NCBI GenBank assembly: GCA_003225175.1
Contig: QIBA01000035.1
Coordinates: 1 to 64,000 of the forward strand
DNA from: Acidobacteriota bacterium
GTDB lineage: Bacteria > Acidobacteriota > Terriglobia > Terriglobales > Acidobacteriaceae
Reading direction: 5' to 3'
DNA: 64,000 bases
Shown: positions 9,265 through 17,642 of the stretch, one piece after another
How the letters are laid out: every line of letters begins with the position of its first letter
Numbering within the stretch: the first letter of the stretch is position 1
The notes under the pieces: model-generated
What the model saw: the letters and a program-made list of their open reading frames with translations, nothing else
Database searches by the model: none
Told to the model about the DNA's origin: nothing
Translations under genes and position numbers: made by a program

Positions 9265-10935
9265 ATGACTTCCGGCAAACTTCACGTTGTGCCCTTAGGC
9301 GGGCTCGGCGAGTTCGGCATGAACTGCATGGCCCTGCGCTGGGGCGACGACATTATTGTCATCGATGCCGGCCTGATGTTCCCCGAGTCCGAGCTGCTCG
9401 GGGTTGACATCGTTGTTCCAGACATTACCTATTTGCTGGAAAATCGCGACAAAGTTCGCGCCATCCTGCTGACCCACGGCCACGAAGATCACATCGGCGG
9501 ACTTCCATGGATTCTCTCCGAGCTGAATCTCCCTGTTTATGGCACGGAGTTCACCCTTGCTCTTGTTGAAGGCAAGCTCGAAGAGCACGAGCTGCTCGAC
9601 TCCGCGCAGCTCAATGAGATCGCGGCAAACGAGCGCTTTCGTATCGGGCCGTTTCTGATCCATCCGGTGCGTGTCACTCACAGTCTGGTAGATTGCGTGG
9701 CGTTGGCGATTCACACTCCGCTTGGCGTTGTGATTCATTCCGGCGACTTCAAAGTCGATCCGACGCCTACCGACGGCAAACTCTTCGACCTTCATCAATT
9801 CGCCGAATACGGCAAAGAAGGCGCGTTACTCCTTTTGCAGGATTCGACGAACGTCGAGCGTCCAGGCTACACGCCCAGCGAACGAGCGGTACGCCCTCGA
9901 TTTGAAGAGATCTTCACGCGCAGCAAGCGGCGACTTTTCGTCTCTTGCTTCTCATCGTCTATACATCGAATCAAGCTCGTCGCCGACATGGCATTCGAGC
10001 ATGGACGTAAGCTTGCCCTTGTCGGCCGCTCGATCAATGAAGCGACCGAGATCGCGCTCGATCTGGGCTATATCCATATTCCCGAAGGAACGCTCATTCA
10101 TCCAGGGCAGATTCGCGACTTCGCTCCAGAGAGGGTCTGTGTCCTTATTAGCGGTACGCAGGGCGAGCCGATGTCTGCCCTGTCGCGCGCGGCGGTTGAC
10201 AATCACAAGCACGCAAAGATCGAGCCCGGCGATACGGTTGTTCTCTCCTCGCGCATCATTCCCGGAAACGAGAAGGGAATCTATCGCATGATCGATCACC
10301 TTTATCGTCGCAATGCACAGGTGATTTATGAAGATGGGTCTGGCTCGCCGGTTCACGTGAGTGGACACGCGAGCCAGGAAGAGCTTCGGCTGCTCATTAA
10401 TCTTGTACGGCCCAAGTATTTTGTCCCGATTCACGGCGAGTATCGTCAGCTCAAACGTCATGCGGAGTTAGCAGCTTCGATGCATGGTGCTGTCGGTAAT
10501 GTAATGATGCTGGAGAGCGGCGAGGTTCTAGAGATCGACGAACTCGGCGCCCGCAAGACAGGAAAAGTCACAGTCGGGCGGGTGTGCATCGACTCCGGCT
10601 CGGCTAGCGACGTAGTTGAAGATCTTGTAATACGCGATCGCCGCCACCTCAGTGAAGATGGCATCGTACTGCCCGTAATCGCGATCAATAAGTTGACCGG
10701 AAAGGTGGAGTCCATTCCCGAAATCGTAATGCGGGGCTTCGCTGCCGCCGGCGCAGAGAATGGATTCCTGGCAGAGGCGCGTGAAGTGATTAGCCGAACC
10801 TTGGAACAGTCGAGCCAGGAAGAGAAGGCTGATTATGGCGTGATCAAAGAGAAGATCCGTCAGGATCTGAAGCGTTATATCAACAAGAGTATGAGCCGCC
10901 GTCCGTTGATTATGCCGGTCATTCTCGAAATCTGA
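9265..10935 (+). CDS. rnj: Ribonuclease J
   Basis: This 556-residue metallo-beta-lactamase/beta-CASP RNase acts in 5' end-dependent and internal RNA decay. The zinc-binding motif HGHEDHIGG is at residues 71-79 (His71, His73, Asp75, His76). Further ligands are in HPVRVTHSLVD and IHSGDFKVD. The beta-CASP segment includes FVSCFSSSIHRI and ISGTQGEPMSAL, and the lactamase fold closes at FVPIHGEYRQL. The C-terminal domain ends RRPLIMPVILEI, typical for the family. The ATG gives a standard N-terminus (KLHVVPLGGLGEFGMN). It is transcribed away from dnaX. Confidence 0.96.
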   Translation: MTSGKLHVVPLGGLGEFGMNCMALRWGDDIIVIDAGLMFPESELLGVDIVVPDITYLLENRDKVRAILLTHGHEDHIGGLPWILSELNLPVYGTEFTLALVEGKLEEHELLDSAQLNEIAANERFRIGPFLIHPVRVTHSLVDCVALAIHTPLGVVIHSGDFKVDPTPTDGKLFDLHQFAEYGKEGALLLLQDSTNVERPGYTPSERAVRPRFEEIFTRSKRRLFVSCFSSSIHRIKLVADMAFEHGRKLALVGRSINEATEIALDLGYIHIPEGTLIHPGQIRDFAPERVCVLISGTQGEPMSALSRAAVDNHKHAKIEPGDTVVLSSRIIPGNEKGIYRMIDHLYRRNAQVIYEDGSGSPVHVSGHASQEELRLLINLVRPKYFVPIHGEYRQLKRHAELAASMHGAVGNVMMLESGEVLEIDELGARKTGKVTVGRVCIDSGSASDVVEDLVIRDRRHLSEDGIVLPVIAINKLTGKVESIPEIVMRGFAAAGAENGFLAEAREVISRTLEQSSQEEKADYGVIKEKIRQDLKRYINKSMSRRPLIMPVILEI

Positions 10936-10977
10936 AATAGCGCGCCACAAATATACCCAGTATCATCTTGGTCTGGA

Positions 10978-11137
10978 TTACGTGGTCCGGCCGCCCTCGG
11001 TCGGTACGCGGCTGAAGAGCCAGCAATGTGTCTTAACGCGAGCAGATTTCTACAACAGAAACGGTGGGGGGCCGCCTAACTCAACAGCATAGAAATCGTC
11101 TGCAGTCTACCGGCCCAGGGCGGCCGGAACCACGTAA
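10978..11137. repeat. ~160-bp terminal-inverted-repeat element, copy A
   Basis: The ends are near-perfect 29-30-bp inverted repeats: TTACGTGGTCCGGCCGCCCT at the left and the complement of it ending GGCCGGAACCACGTAA at the right. Copy B (12179-12336) shares both ends and internal blocks (CGGCTGA..AGCCAGCA, AACAGCATRGARATC) in the same orientation. No ORF is inside. It is MITE-like or a large hairpin-forming intergenic repeat. Confidence 0.85.
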
Positions 11138-11183
11138 GCATCGCCGTGCCAACATCTGGCCCTAACGTGACAAATCACAAAGA

Positions 11184-12161
11184 GTGAGCTTTATCTTGAT
11201 CACCCTAGAAAAAATTCAGCAAGCTCAGGAACGGCTGCGTGGGGTCGCGCTTCGCACCCCGTTACAGCGAGTTTCATTCGGGGAAGGCGAGATATATCTC
11301 AAACCGGAAAATCTTCAGCCCATCGGCTCATTCAAGCTGCGCGGCGCATACAACAAGATTGCGACCTTTTCTTCTGGACAACGGGAGCGCGGCGTCATCG
11401 CTTACTCCAGCGGAAATCATGCGCAAGGTGTCGCTTACGCGGCGCGCGCGATGGGCTGCCATGCCACCATCGTGATGCCTGATAACTCTTCCAAACTCAA
11501 ACTGGAGAAGACGCGAGCGCTGGGAGCGCAAATTGTCATTGTCGGCCCATCGAGCGACGAACGCAAAGCACGAGCTGAGCAACTCGCGCAGGAAAAGGGA
11601 TTCGCTCTTGTTCCGCCATACGACGATGAAGCTATCATCGCGGGGCAAGGCACGATGGGATTAGAGATCCTCGCTGATTTATCTGATGCAACCACCGTCC
11701 TCGTGTGCGTCGGAGGGGGCGGCATGATTAGCGGGATCGCTGCTGCCGTGAAAAATATGAGGCCGAGCCCCAAAGTCTATGGTGTCGAATCGGAGCTAGG
11801 CGCCAAAGCTAAAGCCAGCTTCGAAGCCGGGCAGCGCCTGACTTTCCCGGCTGAAGAGACCACGCGCACGATCGCCGACGGACTGCGCACGCAAAGCGTT
11901 GGCGAGTGCAACTTTGAACACATCCAGCGCTACGTGGATGGGTTCATTGCCGTAAGCGAGGACGAAATCCGTGAATCGGTTCGTCGTTTAGCGTTTGACG
12001 CACATTTGATCGCAGAACCTAGCGGTGCAGTTCCATTGGCAGCCGCCCTGTTTCATCGCAACGAGTTCCCTGCCAGCGGCAAGACAGTAGCCATCGTTAG
12101 CGGAGGAAACATCGCTCCGGAAATGCTGAAAGAGATACTTGCCAAAGGTAAGCAGTCGTGA
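11184..12161 (+). CDS. Threonine/serine dehydratase (PLP-dependent, short form)
   Basis: A 325-residue fold-type II PLP enzyme that deaminates threonine to 2-oxobutanoate, and often serine too. The PLP lysine is Lys51 in IGSFKLRGAY. The asparagine loop SSGNHAQGVA and the phosphate-binding GGGGMISG are both present. There is no C-terminal ACT-like domain, so it resembles catabolic TdcB-type or allosterically simple enzymes rather than full-length IlvA. The GTG start at 11184 has no strong ribosome binding site; a start a few codons later is possible. Two copies of a ~160-bp inverted-repeat element flank the gene, 46 bp upstream and 17 bp downstream. Confidence 0.93.
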   Translation: MSFILITLEKIQQAQERLRGVALRTPLQRVSFGEGEIYLKPENLQPIGSFKLRGAYNKIATFSSGQRERGVIAYSSGNHAQGVAYAARAMGCHATIVMPDNSSKLKLEKTRALGAQIVIVGPSSDERKARAEQLAQEKGFALVPPYDDEAIIAGQGTMGLEILADLSDATTVLVCVGGGGMISGIAAAVKNMRPSPKVYGVESELGAKAKASFEAGQRLTFPAEETTRTIADGLRTQSVGECNFEHIQRYVDGFIAVSEDEIRESVRRLAFDAHLIAEPSGAVPLAAALFHRNEFPASGKTVAIVSGGNIAPEMLKEILAKGKQS

Positions 12162-12178
12162 GCACGTTCTGCTGTTGG

Positions 12179-12336
12179 TTAAATGGTTCCGGCCGCCCTC
12201 GGCCAGTATACGGCTGACAAACCAGCACTGCCTCCCATTACCAGCAATCTTCTCATTGTGAGCATTGTGCTCGTTTAATTCAACAGCATGGAGATCACTT
12301 GCTTTGTACCGGCCGAGGGCGGGCGGAACCACGTAA
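12179..12336. repeat. ~160-bp terminal-inverted-repeat element, copy B
   Basis: Left end TTAAATGGTTCCGGCCGCCC and right end GGGCGGGCGGAACCACGTAA are inverted copies of each other. The element aligns with copy A in direct orientation. It begins 17 bp after the threonine dehydratase stop. Confidence 0.85.
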
Positions 12337-12450
12337 TCGCAGCAGAACATGCGATCGCACGAGGGAAACCAATTCTTCACGCCACGTATAATCGAGTATT
12401 AGCGCGCCAACTCTGCACAATTCTGAGAAGTTGATGTCGCGCTCGACCTG

Positions 12451-13410
12451 ATGATCCAAACCCTGTTCGGCAGCCTCGACGAGGAAAAGAATAAAAAGCC
12501 AGGCTTCTTAGATCGCATGAAGGAGGCGGTCTCGCGCACGCGCGAAAACCTCAGCGATCGCATCGAGGAAATCGTTGCCTTTAATAAGGAAATTGACGTC
12601 AACACACTCGACGATCTCGAAGCCACCCTGATCGCAGCCGACCTCGGAACGACGACAACCCACGAGGTGCTGGAAGCGCTGCGCGAGCGTGCCACTCACA
12701 AGCAGATCGGGGACGTGAACGAGCTCAAGCGCCTGCTGAAGGAACAGATCGCGGGCATTCTCAACGGCGCATCAAATGTTCAGGTGCGCCAGGTTAACGG
12801 TCCCGAAGTGGTACTCATCGTAGGCGTAAATGGTACAGGCAAGACCACAACCATCGGGAAACTCGCAAGTCTTCTTCGTGGCCAGGGAAAATCGATTCTC
12901 CTATGTGCGGCTGATACGTTTCGCGCGGCTGCCATCGAGCAATTAGAAGTTTGGGGCAATCGCACGGGAGTGGAGGTCATCAAGACCAAACCAGGCGGCG
13001 ATCCGTCGGCAGTGCTCTTCGATAGCTTGAGCGCCGCCAAGGCGCGCGGTGCCGACTACGTGATCGTCGATACGGCCGGCCGCCTCCACACTAAGCAGAA
13101 CCTGATGGCAGAGCTCGAGAAGATGCGCCGAACAGCACAAAAAGTAATTCCTGACGCTCCACATGAAATCCTGCTCGTCATGGACGCGACTACTGGGCAG
13201 AATGGACTGCAGCAAGCACGACAGTTCACGCAATCCGCAGGCGTAACCGGCATTGTGTTGACCAAACTCGACGGCACTGCAAAGGGTGGCGTAGTAGTTG
13301 CGATCTCACGCGAGCTCGGACTTCCGGTTCGCTACGTTGGCATTGGAGAAAAAGCCGGCGATCTGTTGCCCTTCGATTCGCAGTTATTTGTCGATTCATT
13401 ATTCGAATAG
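12451..13410 (+). CDS. ftsY: Signal recognition particle receptor FtsY
   Basis: This 319-residue SRP GTPase docks ribosome-SRP complexes at the membrane. The N-domain helices occupy about 15-95. The G-domain contains the P-loop GVNGTGKTTT, the DTFRAAAIEQL insertion-box motif, the G3 motif VDTAGRLHT, DATTGQNG, and TKLDGTAKGG (G4). The acidic A-domain is nearly absent (LFGSLDEEKNKKPG), as in many short FtsYs. Only six bases separate its stop from ribD. Confidence 0.97.
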   Translation: MIQTLFGSLDEEKNKKPGFLDRMKEAVSRTRENLSDRIEEIVAFNKEIDVNTLDDLEATLIAADLGTTTTHEVLEALRERATHKQIGDVNELKRLLKEQIAGILNGASNVQVRQVNGPEVVLIVGVNGTGKTTTIGKLASLLRGQGKSILLCAADTFRAAAIEQLEVWGNRTGVEVIKTKPGGDPSAVLFDSLSAAKARGADYVIVDTAGRLHTKQNLMAELEKMRRTAQKVIPDAPHEILLVMDATTGQNGLQQARQFTQSAGVTGIVLTKLDGTAKGGVVVAISRELGLPVRYVGIGEKAGDLLPFDSQLFVDSLFE

Positions 13411-13416
13411 AACGAC

Positions 13417-14607
13417 ATGCCCGACGAAAACCACGAACGCTCCATGCGTCGCGCATTGGGACTGGCGCGTGAAGGGATTGCGCTCGCCTCTCCCAATCCT
13501 TACGTCGGGGCAGTGATCGTCAGCCCAGCGGGTGAGATCCTCGGGGAAGCTTTTCATACCTACGCAGGTATAAAACACGCTGAGGTAATCGCGGCAGAGC
13601 AGGCGGGAGAGCGCGCTCGCGGCGCAACGCTCTACCTCAATCTTGAACCCTGCTCGCACGCTGGACGCACTGCGGCGTGCTCCGACGCGGTAATCCGCGC
13701 CGGCATCAATCGCGTTTACGCGGCAATGTCCGATCCCAATCCTCTGGTCGCCGGCAAAGGTTTCGAGCGGCTGCGAGCAGCAGGAATCGAAGTGCACATC
13801 GGTCTGCTTGAGTGCGAAGCTCGCAAGTTAAACGAGGCTTTTGCGAAATACATCCTTACGAAGGCTCCGCTGGTAACGCTGAAAGCCGGCATGACACTCG
13901 ACGGCAAGATCGCTCCTCCGTACACCTCTCCAGCCGACGGAGTTGCACTTGCTGATGCTGCGGGAGGATGGATTACCAGCCCTGATGCCCGCACGCACGT
14001 ACAAGAGTTGCGACACGCCGCCGACGCAATTCTTGTTGGGGTGAATACCGTTATCACAGACAATCCTCTACTCACCGACCGCACTGGACTGCCAAGGCGG
14101 CGTCCGTTGTTGCGCGTCGTCAGCGATTCCAAGTTGCGCCTGCCGCTCGAATCACGCTTGGTGAAGACCGCAAACAAGGATGTGATCGTCTTCTGCTCAT
14201 TCGCAGAGGAAAAAAGACGACGGGAATTTGCAGAACGTGGGATTCGCGTTGAGCAGGTCAGGCTGGGGGCGCTCGATGGACGTCCTGATATCGCGGCGAT
14301 TATTGAGCGACTGGGAGAACTCGAAATTACAAACCTGATCATCGAAGGTGGAGCGCTCGTGAATTGGACCGCGCTCGCCGCAAATGTGGTCGATAAAGTC
14401 TTCCTGTTCTATGCACCCAAGATTCTTGCAGGAACTGGGTCGGTACCGTTTGCGAGCGGCCCAGGCTTTCCGCACATCAGCGAAGCCGCCCGAGTGCGCT
14501 CGATTTCACTGCATCGCTTCGGCGAGGATTTTGCGGTTGAAGGATATATAAAGGATCCATATGCAACAGACGAACGTGAAATCAGGCAGATAAGACCGCC
14601 ATCCTGA
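13417..14607 (+). CDS. ribD: Riboflavin biosynthesis bifunctional deaminase/reductase RibD
   Basis: The 396-residue protein carries out two consecutive steps from the GTP-derived pyrimidine. Its N-terminal zinc deaminase domain has His54-Ala-Glu56 and PCSHAGRTAAC with Cys79 and Cys88. Its C-terminal reductase domain (about 155-380) has KAGMTLDGKIA, ILVGVNTVITDNPLLTDR and NLIIEGGALVNW. A short insertion (TSPADGVALADAAGG) precedes the ITSPDARTHVQELRH motif. ribE follows 50 bp downstream. No FMN riboswitch is visible in the six bases after ftsY, so it is probably co-transcribed with ftsY. Confidence 0.95.
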   Translation: MPDENHERSMRRALGLAREGIALASPNPYVGAVIVSPAGEILGEAFHTYAGIKHAEVIAAEQAGERARGATLYLNLEPCSHAGRTAACSDAVIRAGINRVYAAMSDPNPLVAGKGFERLRAAGIEVHIGLLECEARKLNEAFAKYILTKAPLVTLKAGMTLDGKIAPPYTSPADGVALADAAGGWITSPDARTHVQELRHAADAILVGVNTVITDNPLLTDRTGLPRRRPLLRVVSDSKLRLPLESRLVKTANKDVIVFCSFAEEKRRREFAERGIRVEQVRLGALDGRPDIAAIIERLGELEITNLIIEGGALVNWTALAANVVDKVFLFYAPKILAGTGSVPFASGPGFPHISEAARVRSISLHRFGEDFAVEGYIKDPYATDEREIRQIRPPS

Positions 14608-14657
14608 GTCGTAGAATCTAGGATCAGATCCTCCAAAACGGTGCTCCCAGAACGAGA

Positions 14658-15296
14658 ATGTTTACAGGCTTGATTCAGCAAACCGGACGCGTTGCTGCTC
14701 TTGATGTTAGAGAAGGAGCAACACGCATCCGCGTCTCGGCCCCCGGGCTCGCATCGCATTTAAAAAAAGGCGACAGCGTAGCGGTGAGCGGAGTGTGTTT
14801 GACTGCGCTCTCGCCCAACGCCGACAGTTTTGAGGCCGACCTGGCAGAGGAGACCATCGGACGCACTTCCCTCTCGCGCCTGGAAGCGGGAACAATCGTA
14901 AACCTGGAACTACCCACCCCAGCTGGAACTCCACTCGGTGGTCACATAGTTCAAGGTCATGTGGACGCTACCGGCAAGTTGACTTCTCTTGACCTTACAG
15001 GGACAGGAAACCAGGACCGCTGGCTTAAAATCGCAATTCCCGAAACGTTGACTCGCTATGTAGTGCAGAAAGGTTCAATCGCAGTGGAGGGTATCAGCTT
15101 AACCGTGGCATCTATCAGTGGAACCCAGGTTACGATAGCAATTATTCCGCACACCTATCAAGCGACGAACCTTCATTCGCTCAAGCCGGGCGATCCTCTC
15201 AACATCGAAGTCGATGTGCTGGCACGTTATGCAGAGAAGCAGCGCCGGCAGGCGCATCGTTGGACGATCGAGGAACTGGTCAGCCGGGGACTCTGA
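14658..15296 (+). CDS. ribE: Riboflavin synthase, alpha subunit
   Basis: Riboflavin synthase dismutates two molecules of 6,7-dimethyl-8-ribityllumazine. The 212-residue protein has the two tandem lumazine-binding barrels: the first starts MFTGLIQQTGRV and contains VAVSGVCLTA, and the second starts GGHIVQGHVDATG and contains IAVEGISLTVASI. The C-terminal helix includes NIEVDVLARYAEKQ. It probably forms a transcription unit with ftsY and ribD; ribBA and ribH are not in this window. Confidence 0.96.
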   Translation: MFTGLIQQTGRVAALDVREGATRIRVSAPGLASHLKKGDSVAVSGVCLTALSPNADSFEADLAEETIGRTSLSRLEAGTIVNLELPTPAGTPLGGHIVQGHVDATGKLTSLDLTGTGNQDRWLKIAIPETLTRYVVQKGSIAVEGISLTVASISGTQVTIAIIPHTYQATNLHSLKPGDPLNIEVDVLARYAEKQRRQAHRWTIEELVSRGL

Positions 15297-15299
15297 CTT

Positions 15300-15917
15300 C
15301 CAGCCTGCTTCTTGGGCGAGCACTGGCCCTTCTATAGCGCCCATTCACACATTGTTTCCCTTCGGGAAAACGCAAACGCCGTATTGGACTTTCCTTCGCG
15401 CACATCCACTTTGCCTCCTTTTACGACACAGTTTTGCAAAGCGGAATTGGCCAGCGCAGATGTACCAACTTTCGTTAAGTTCAAATTGAGCTCGACTTGA
15501 TGCGACGCTGACCGTTATCTAACTGCGAAAGCTGGTTGCTTCCCAAACTAAGGAAGTCTGTCAGCTCTCCGGTCTTATTGTCTTTGAGCTGGTAAATCTT
15601 TGCGTCCGGATTGTCGGGAGTTCCCTTCATCAAGACCAGATTCCGCTTTCGGAAAAACTCTGTCCTCACCCCTTGCCTTTCAGGACGGTGCGTTTGAGAA
15701 CATATCTCGGCTTTCAATTTCCTGCGGCGATTTGGCATAAAACGTCAGTTCAGTATCCACTCCCGAACAATCGGCACACGGCAGCATGCCGCGGTATGGC
15801 GCAATCAGCTGTATGGAACCAGATGAGGTGGATTGCGGCTCGTAGAATGCATTTCCAAATCGGAAGCAGGAGACCAGGCATGGAAACGACGAGGCGGAAG
15901 CATAATCGCAAAGACAT
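15300..15917 (-). pseudogene. Decayed NlpE-like lipoprotein with DUF333 tail
   Basis: On the minus strand an ATG at 15917 follows a GGAGAGG-type site and starts a signal sequence (MSLRLCFRLVVSMPGLL). A frame change then gives a lipobox-like LVSCFRF and the NlpE hallmark PYRGMLPCADCSGVDTELTF. A second shift near 15720 leads to KGTPDNPDAKIYQLKDNKTG and RIKSS, as in NlpE-family proteins. A third shift near 15487 restores NLNLTKVGTSALANS, followed by a DUF333-like block (QNCVVKGGKVDVREGKS). Another shift gives YGVCVFPKGNN and yet another CEWAL followed by TAG. At least four frameshifts and a stop make this a relic of an envelope copper/stress-type lipoprotein. Fusion of the two domains is inferred from continuity. 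Confidence 0.75.
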
Positions 15918-16119
15918 TCTGCACCTCTCCACGTAAGTTTTGGGAGCGTCACCACACCGAAGAATGACCGTCCTTCCAAGCAGAGTGCAGCCCATTTGAG
16001 ACATCGCAATTTGTCACACAAGACAAACGCTTCCGGACCTCTCACACTCCAGACTGGCATCGCCTGATTCAGAACAACATACCTTGAATCGTTGCCTTAT
16101 TCCTGCGACTCTAGGTCAC

Positions 16120-16635
16120 ATGGAAAGTCTCGATGACCATCAGCAGCCGCGGCCGGTTTCAGATTCCGTCTCCGAAATGGCCGAAGTGGTGCTCCCTAAC
16201 GATGCAAATCCGTTGAACAACCTGCTGGGCGGCAGGCTCATGCACTTCATCGACATTGCAGGAGCGATGGCCGCACACCGTCACAGTCGAAGCTACGTTG
16301 TGACCGCATCTATGGACCACATCGACTTTCTTGCTCCCGTGCACGTTGGCGATCTTCTGATTCTGCGTTCTTCGGTAAACCGTGCTTTTCATACGTCGAT
16401 GGAAGTCGGCGTGAAGTGCTGGGTAGAAAACTACATCGCTGGCACCCGCCGCCATATTGCGTCTGCATACCTCACTTTCGTAGCAGTCGATAATGGCGGA
16501 CGCCGACAACCCGTGCCACCCGTTGTACCCGAAACGGAAGAGGAGAAACAGCGCTACGAAGATGCTGGCCGGCGCCGGGAGCTGCGCAAGCAGGAGCAGG
16601 AGCGCAAGAAGGCCAATCAGCTGGCGCGCGGGTAG
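16120..16635 (+). CDS. Acyl-CoA thioesterase, hotdog fold
   Basis: From the ATG at 16120 the protein is 171 residues; a TTG 36 bp upstream in frame is an alternative start. The hotdog-fold core of YciA/BACH-type acyl-CoA hydrolases is clear: EVVLPNDANPLNNLLGGRLM with the catalytic Asn/Asp region, FIDIAGAMAAHRHS, then MDHIDFLAPVHVGDLL. The C-terminus is a charged predicted helix (EEEKQRYEDAGRRRELRKQE) seen in bacterial homologues. It would hydrolyse cytosolic acyl-CoA esters. It sits 40 bp before mrp, likely in one unit. Confidence 0.9.
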   Translation: MESLDDHQQPRPVSDSVSEMAEVVLPNDANPLNNLLGGRLMHFIDIAGAMAAHRHSRSYVVTASMDHIDFLAPVHVGDLLILRSSVNRAFHTSMEVGVKCWVENYIAGTRRHIASAYLTFVAVDNGGRRQPVPPVVPETEEEKQRYEDAGRRRELRKQEQERKKANQLARG

Positions 16636-16675
16636 CACGGCTCAAACGTATAATCAAAGTTTCAAGGAGCAATCC

Positions 16676-17509
16676 GTGGGACACATGCATGGCGGCCCGC
16701 CGCAGCAAGGGCCAATGCCGCTTCCGGGCGTGCAGAACGTAATTGCTGTCGGTTCGGGTAAAGGTGGAGTGGGAAAAACTACGGTCGCGGTGAATCTGGC
16801 CGTGGCGTTGGGAAAGCTTGGCTACAAAGTTGGTCTACTCGACGCTGACATCTATGGACCTAATGTTCCGCTGATGATGGGCGTCAACCGGCAACCCGAT
16901 GTGCTCGGGGAGAACCGCATCGCTCCAATCACGAACCACGGCATCAAGGTGATTTCAGTTGGATTCATCAGTCCCGGCGACCGTCCCCTCGTGTGGCGTG
17001 GACCAATGCTGCACTCGATCATTAAACAGTTTCTGCAGCAGGTGGAGTGGGGTGATCTGGACTTCCTAATCGTCGATCTTCCTCCCGGAACGGGAGACGT
17101 CGTGATCTCGCTGTTTCAAACCGTTCCGCTGACCGGGGCAATTGTTGTCTCGACGCCGTCAGATGTTTCGCTTCAAGATGCGCGCAAAGCCATCGAGATG
17201 TTTCGTGGTGTGAAGGTAGACGTCTTCGGCGTAGTAGAGAACATGAGCCAATTCCTCTGCCCGCACTGCCATCACGAGATCGACATTTTCTCCAAGGGCG
17301 GGGTGGAGCGCACGGCGAAGCAGTTTGGCGTGCCATACCTGGGCTCGGTTGAGCTCGATGCCGATGTTCGTAAAGGTGGCGATACCGGTTTGCCTGCGGT
17401 ACTTGGAGGCGAGGATTCTCCACATGCCAAATCGTTCTTTGCCTTCGCGCGCCAAATTTCTCAGAGCGCAGCGGAACACAAGACCGAGAGCGTCATCGAG
17501 ATTAGGTGA
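16676..17509 (+). CDS. Mrp/NBP35-family iron-sulfur cluster carrier ATPase
   Basis: This 277-residue ParA-like P-loop ATPase carries and transfers Fe-S clusters. The deviant Walker A GSGKGGVGKTT lies near residues 25-35, followed by LLDADIYGPNVPLMM, VWRGPMLHSIIKQFL and DLPPGTGD. The cluster-binding CPHC is in FLCPHCHHEIDIF. The N-terminal DUF59 domain of larger Mrp proteins is absent. I chose the GTG at 16676 because AAGGAG lies about seven bases upstream and MGHMHGGPP is a sensible N-terminus; the longer frame overlaps the previous gene with unlikely sequence. A TATAAT occurs at 16649, so a local promoter is possible. Confidence 0.94.
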   Translation: MGHMHGGPPQQGPMPLPGVQNVIAVGSGKGGVGKTTVAVNLAVALGKLGYKVGLLDADIYGPNVPLMMGVNRQPDVLGENRIAPITNHGIKVISVGFISPGDRPLVWRGPMLHSIIKQFLQQVEWGDLDFLIVDLPPGTGDVVISLFQTVPLTGAIVVSTPSDVSLQDARKAIEMFRGVKVDVFGVVENMSQFLCPHCHHEIDIFSKGGVERTAKQFGVPYLGSVELDADVRKGGDTGLPAVLGGEDSPHAKSFFAFARQISQSAAEHKTESVIEIR

Positions 17510-17522
17510 ACCCGAGAGCCGC

Positions 17523-17549
17523 TTAGCACTCCCGAACTCGGAGTGCTAT
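17523..17549. promoter_or_regulatory. CIRCE operator (HrcA binding site)
   Basis: TTAGCACTC, nine bases, then GAGTGCTAT matches the CIRCE consensus inverted repeat TTAGCACTC-N9-GAGTGCTAA at all positions but the last. It ends one base before the -35 hexamer of the hrcA promoter, so HrcA bound here should block transcription of hrcA-grpE-dnaJ and relieve it on heat shock. Confidence 0.95.
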
Positions 17550-17550
17550 C

Positions 17551-17580
17551 TTGACAGCATCCCGCTCAGGTTCCTATCAT
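17551..17580 (+). promoter_or_regulatory. Sigma-70-type promoter of hrcA operon
   Basis: A perfect TTGACA (17551-17556) and TATCAT (17575-17580) are separated by 18 bp, immediately after CIRCE and about 62 bp before the hrcA start codon. Confidence 0.8.
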
Positions 17581-17642
17581 CTAACCAGTGGGAGTGTGTC
17601 TTCGCTCTGGTATTATCCAAGCAAAATCAATAAGTTAGCCGT

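Noticed and set aside
13380-13420. FMN riboswitch before ribD
   Set aside because: Only six bases separate ftsY and ribD, and no RFN-element conserved segments are visible nearby.
15673-15936. 87-codon plus-strand ORF after ribE
   Set aside because: It lies antisense to the NlpE-DUF333 relic, whose minus-strand motifs explain the sequence better.
16493-16675. N-terminal extension of the Mrp-family ORF
   Set aside because: The extra 61 codons overlap the thioesterase gene out of frame and encode low-quality basic sequence, while a GTG with AAGGAG gives a proper N-terminus.
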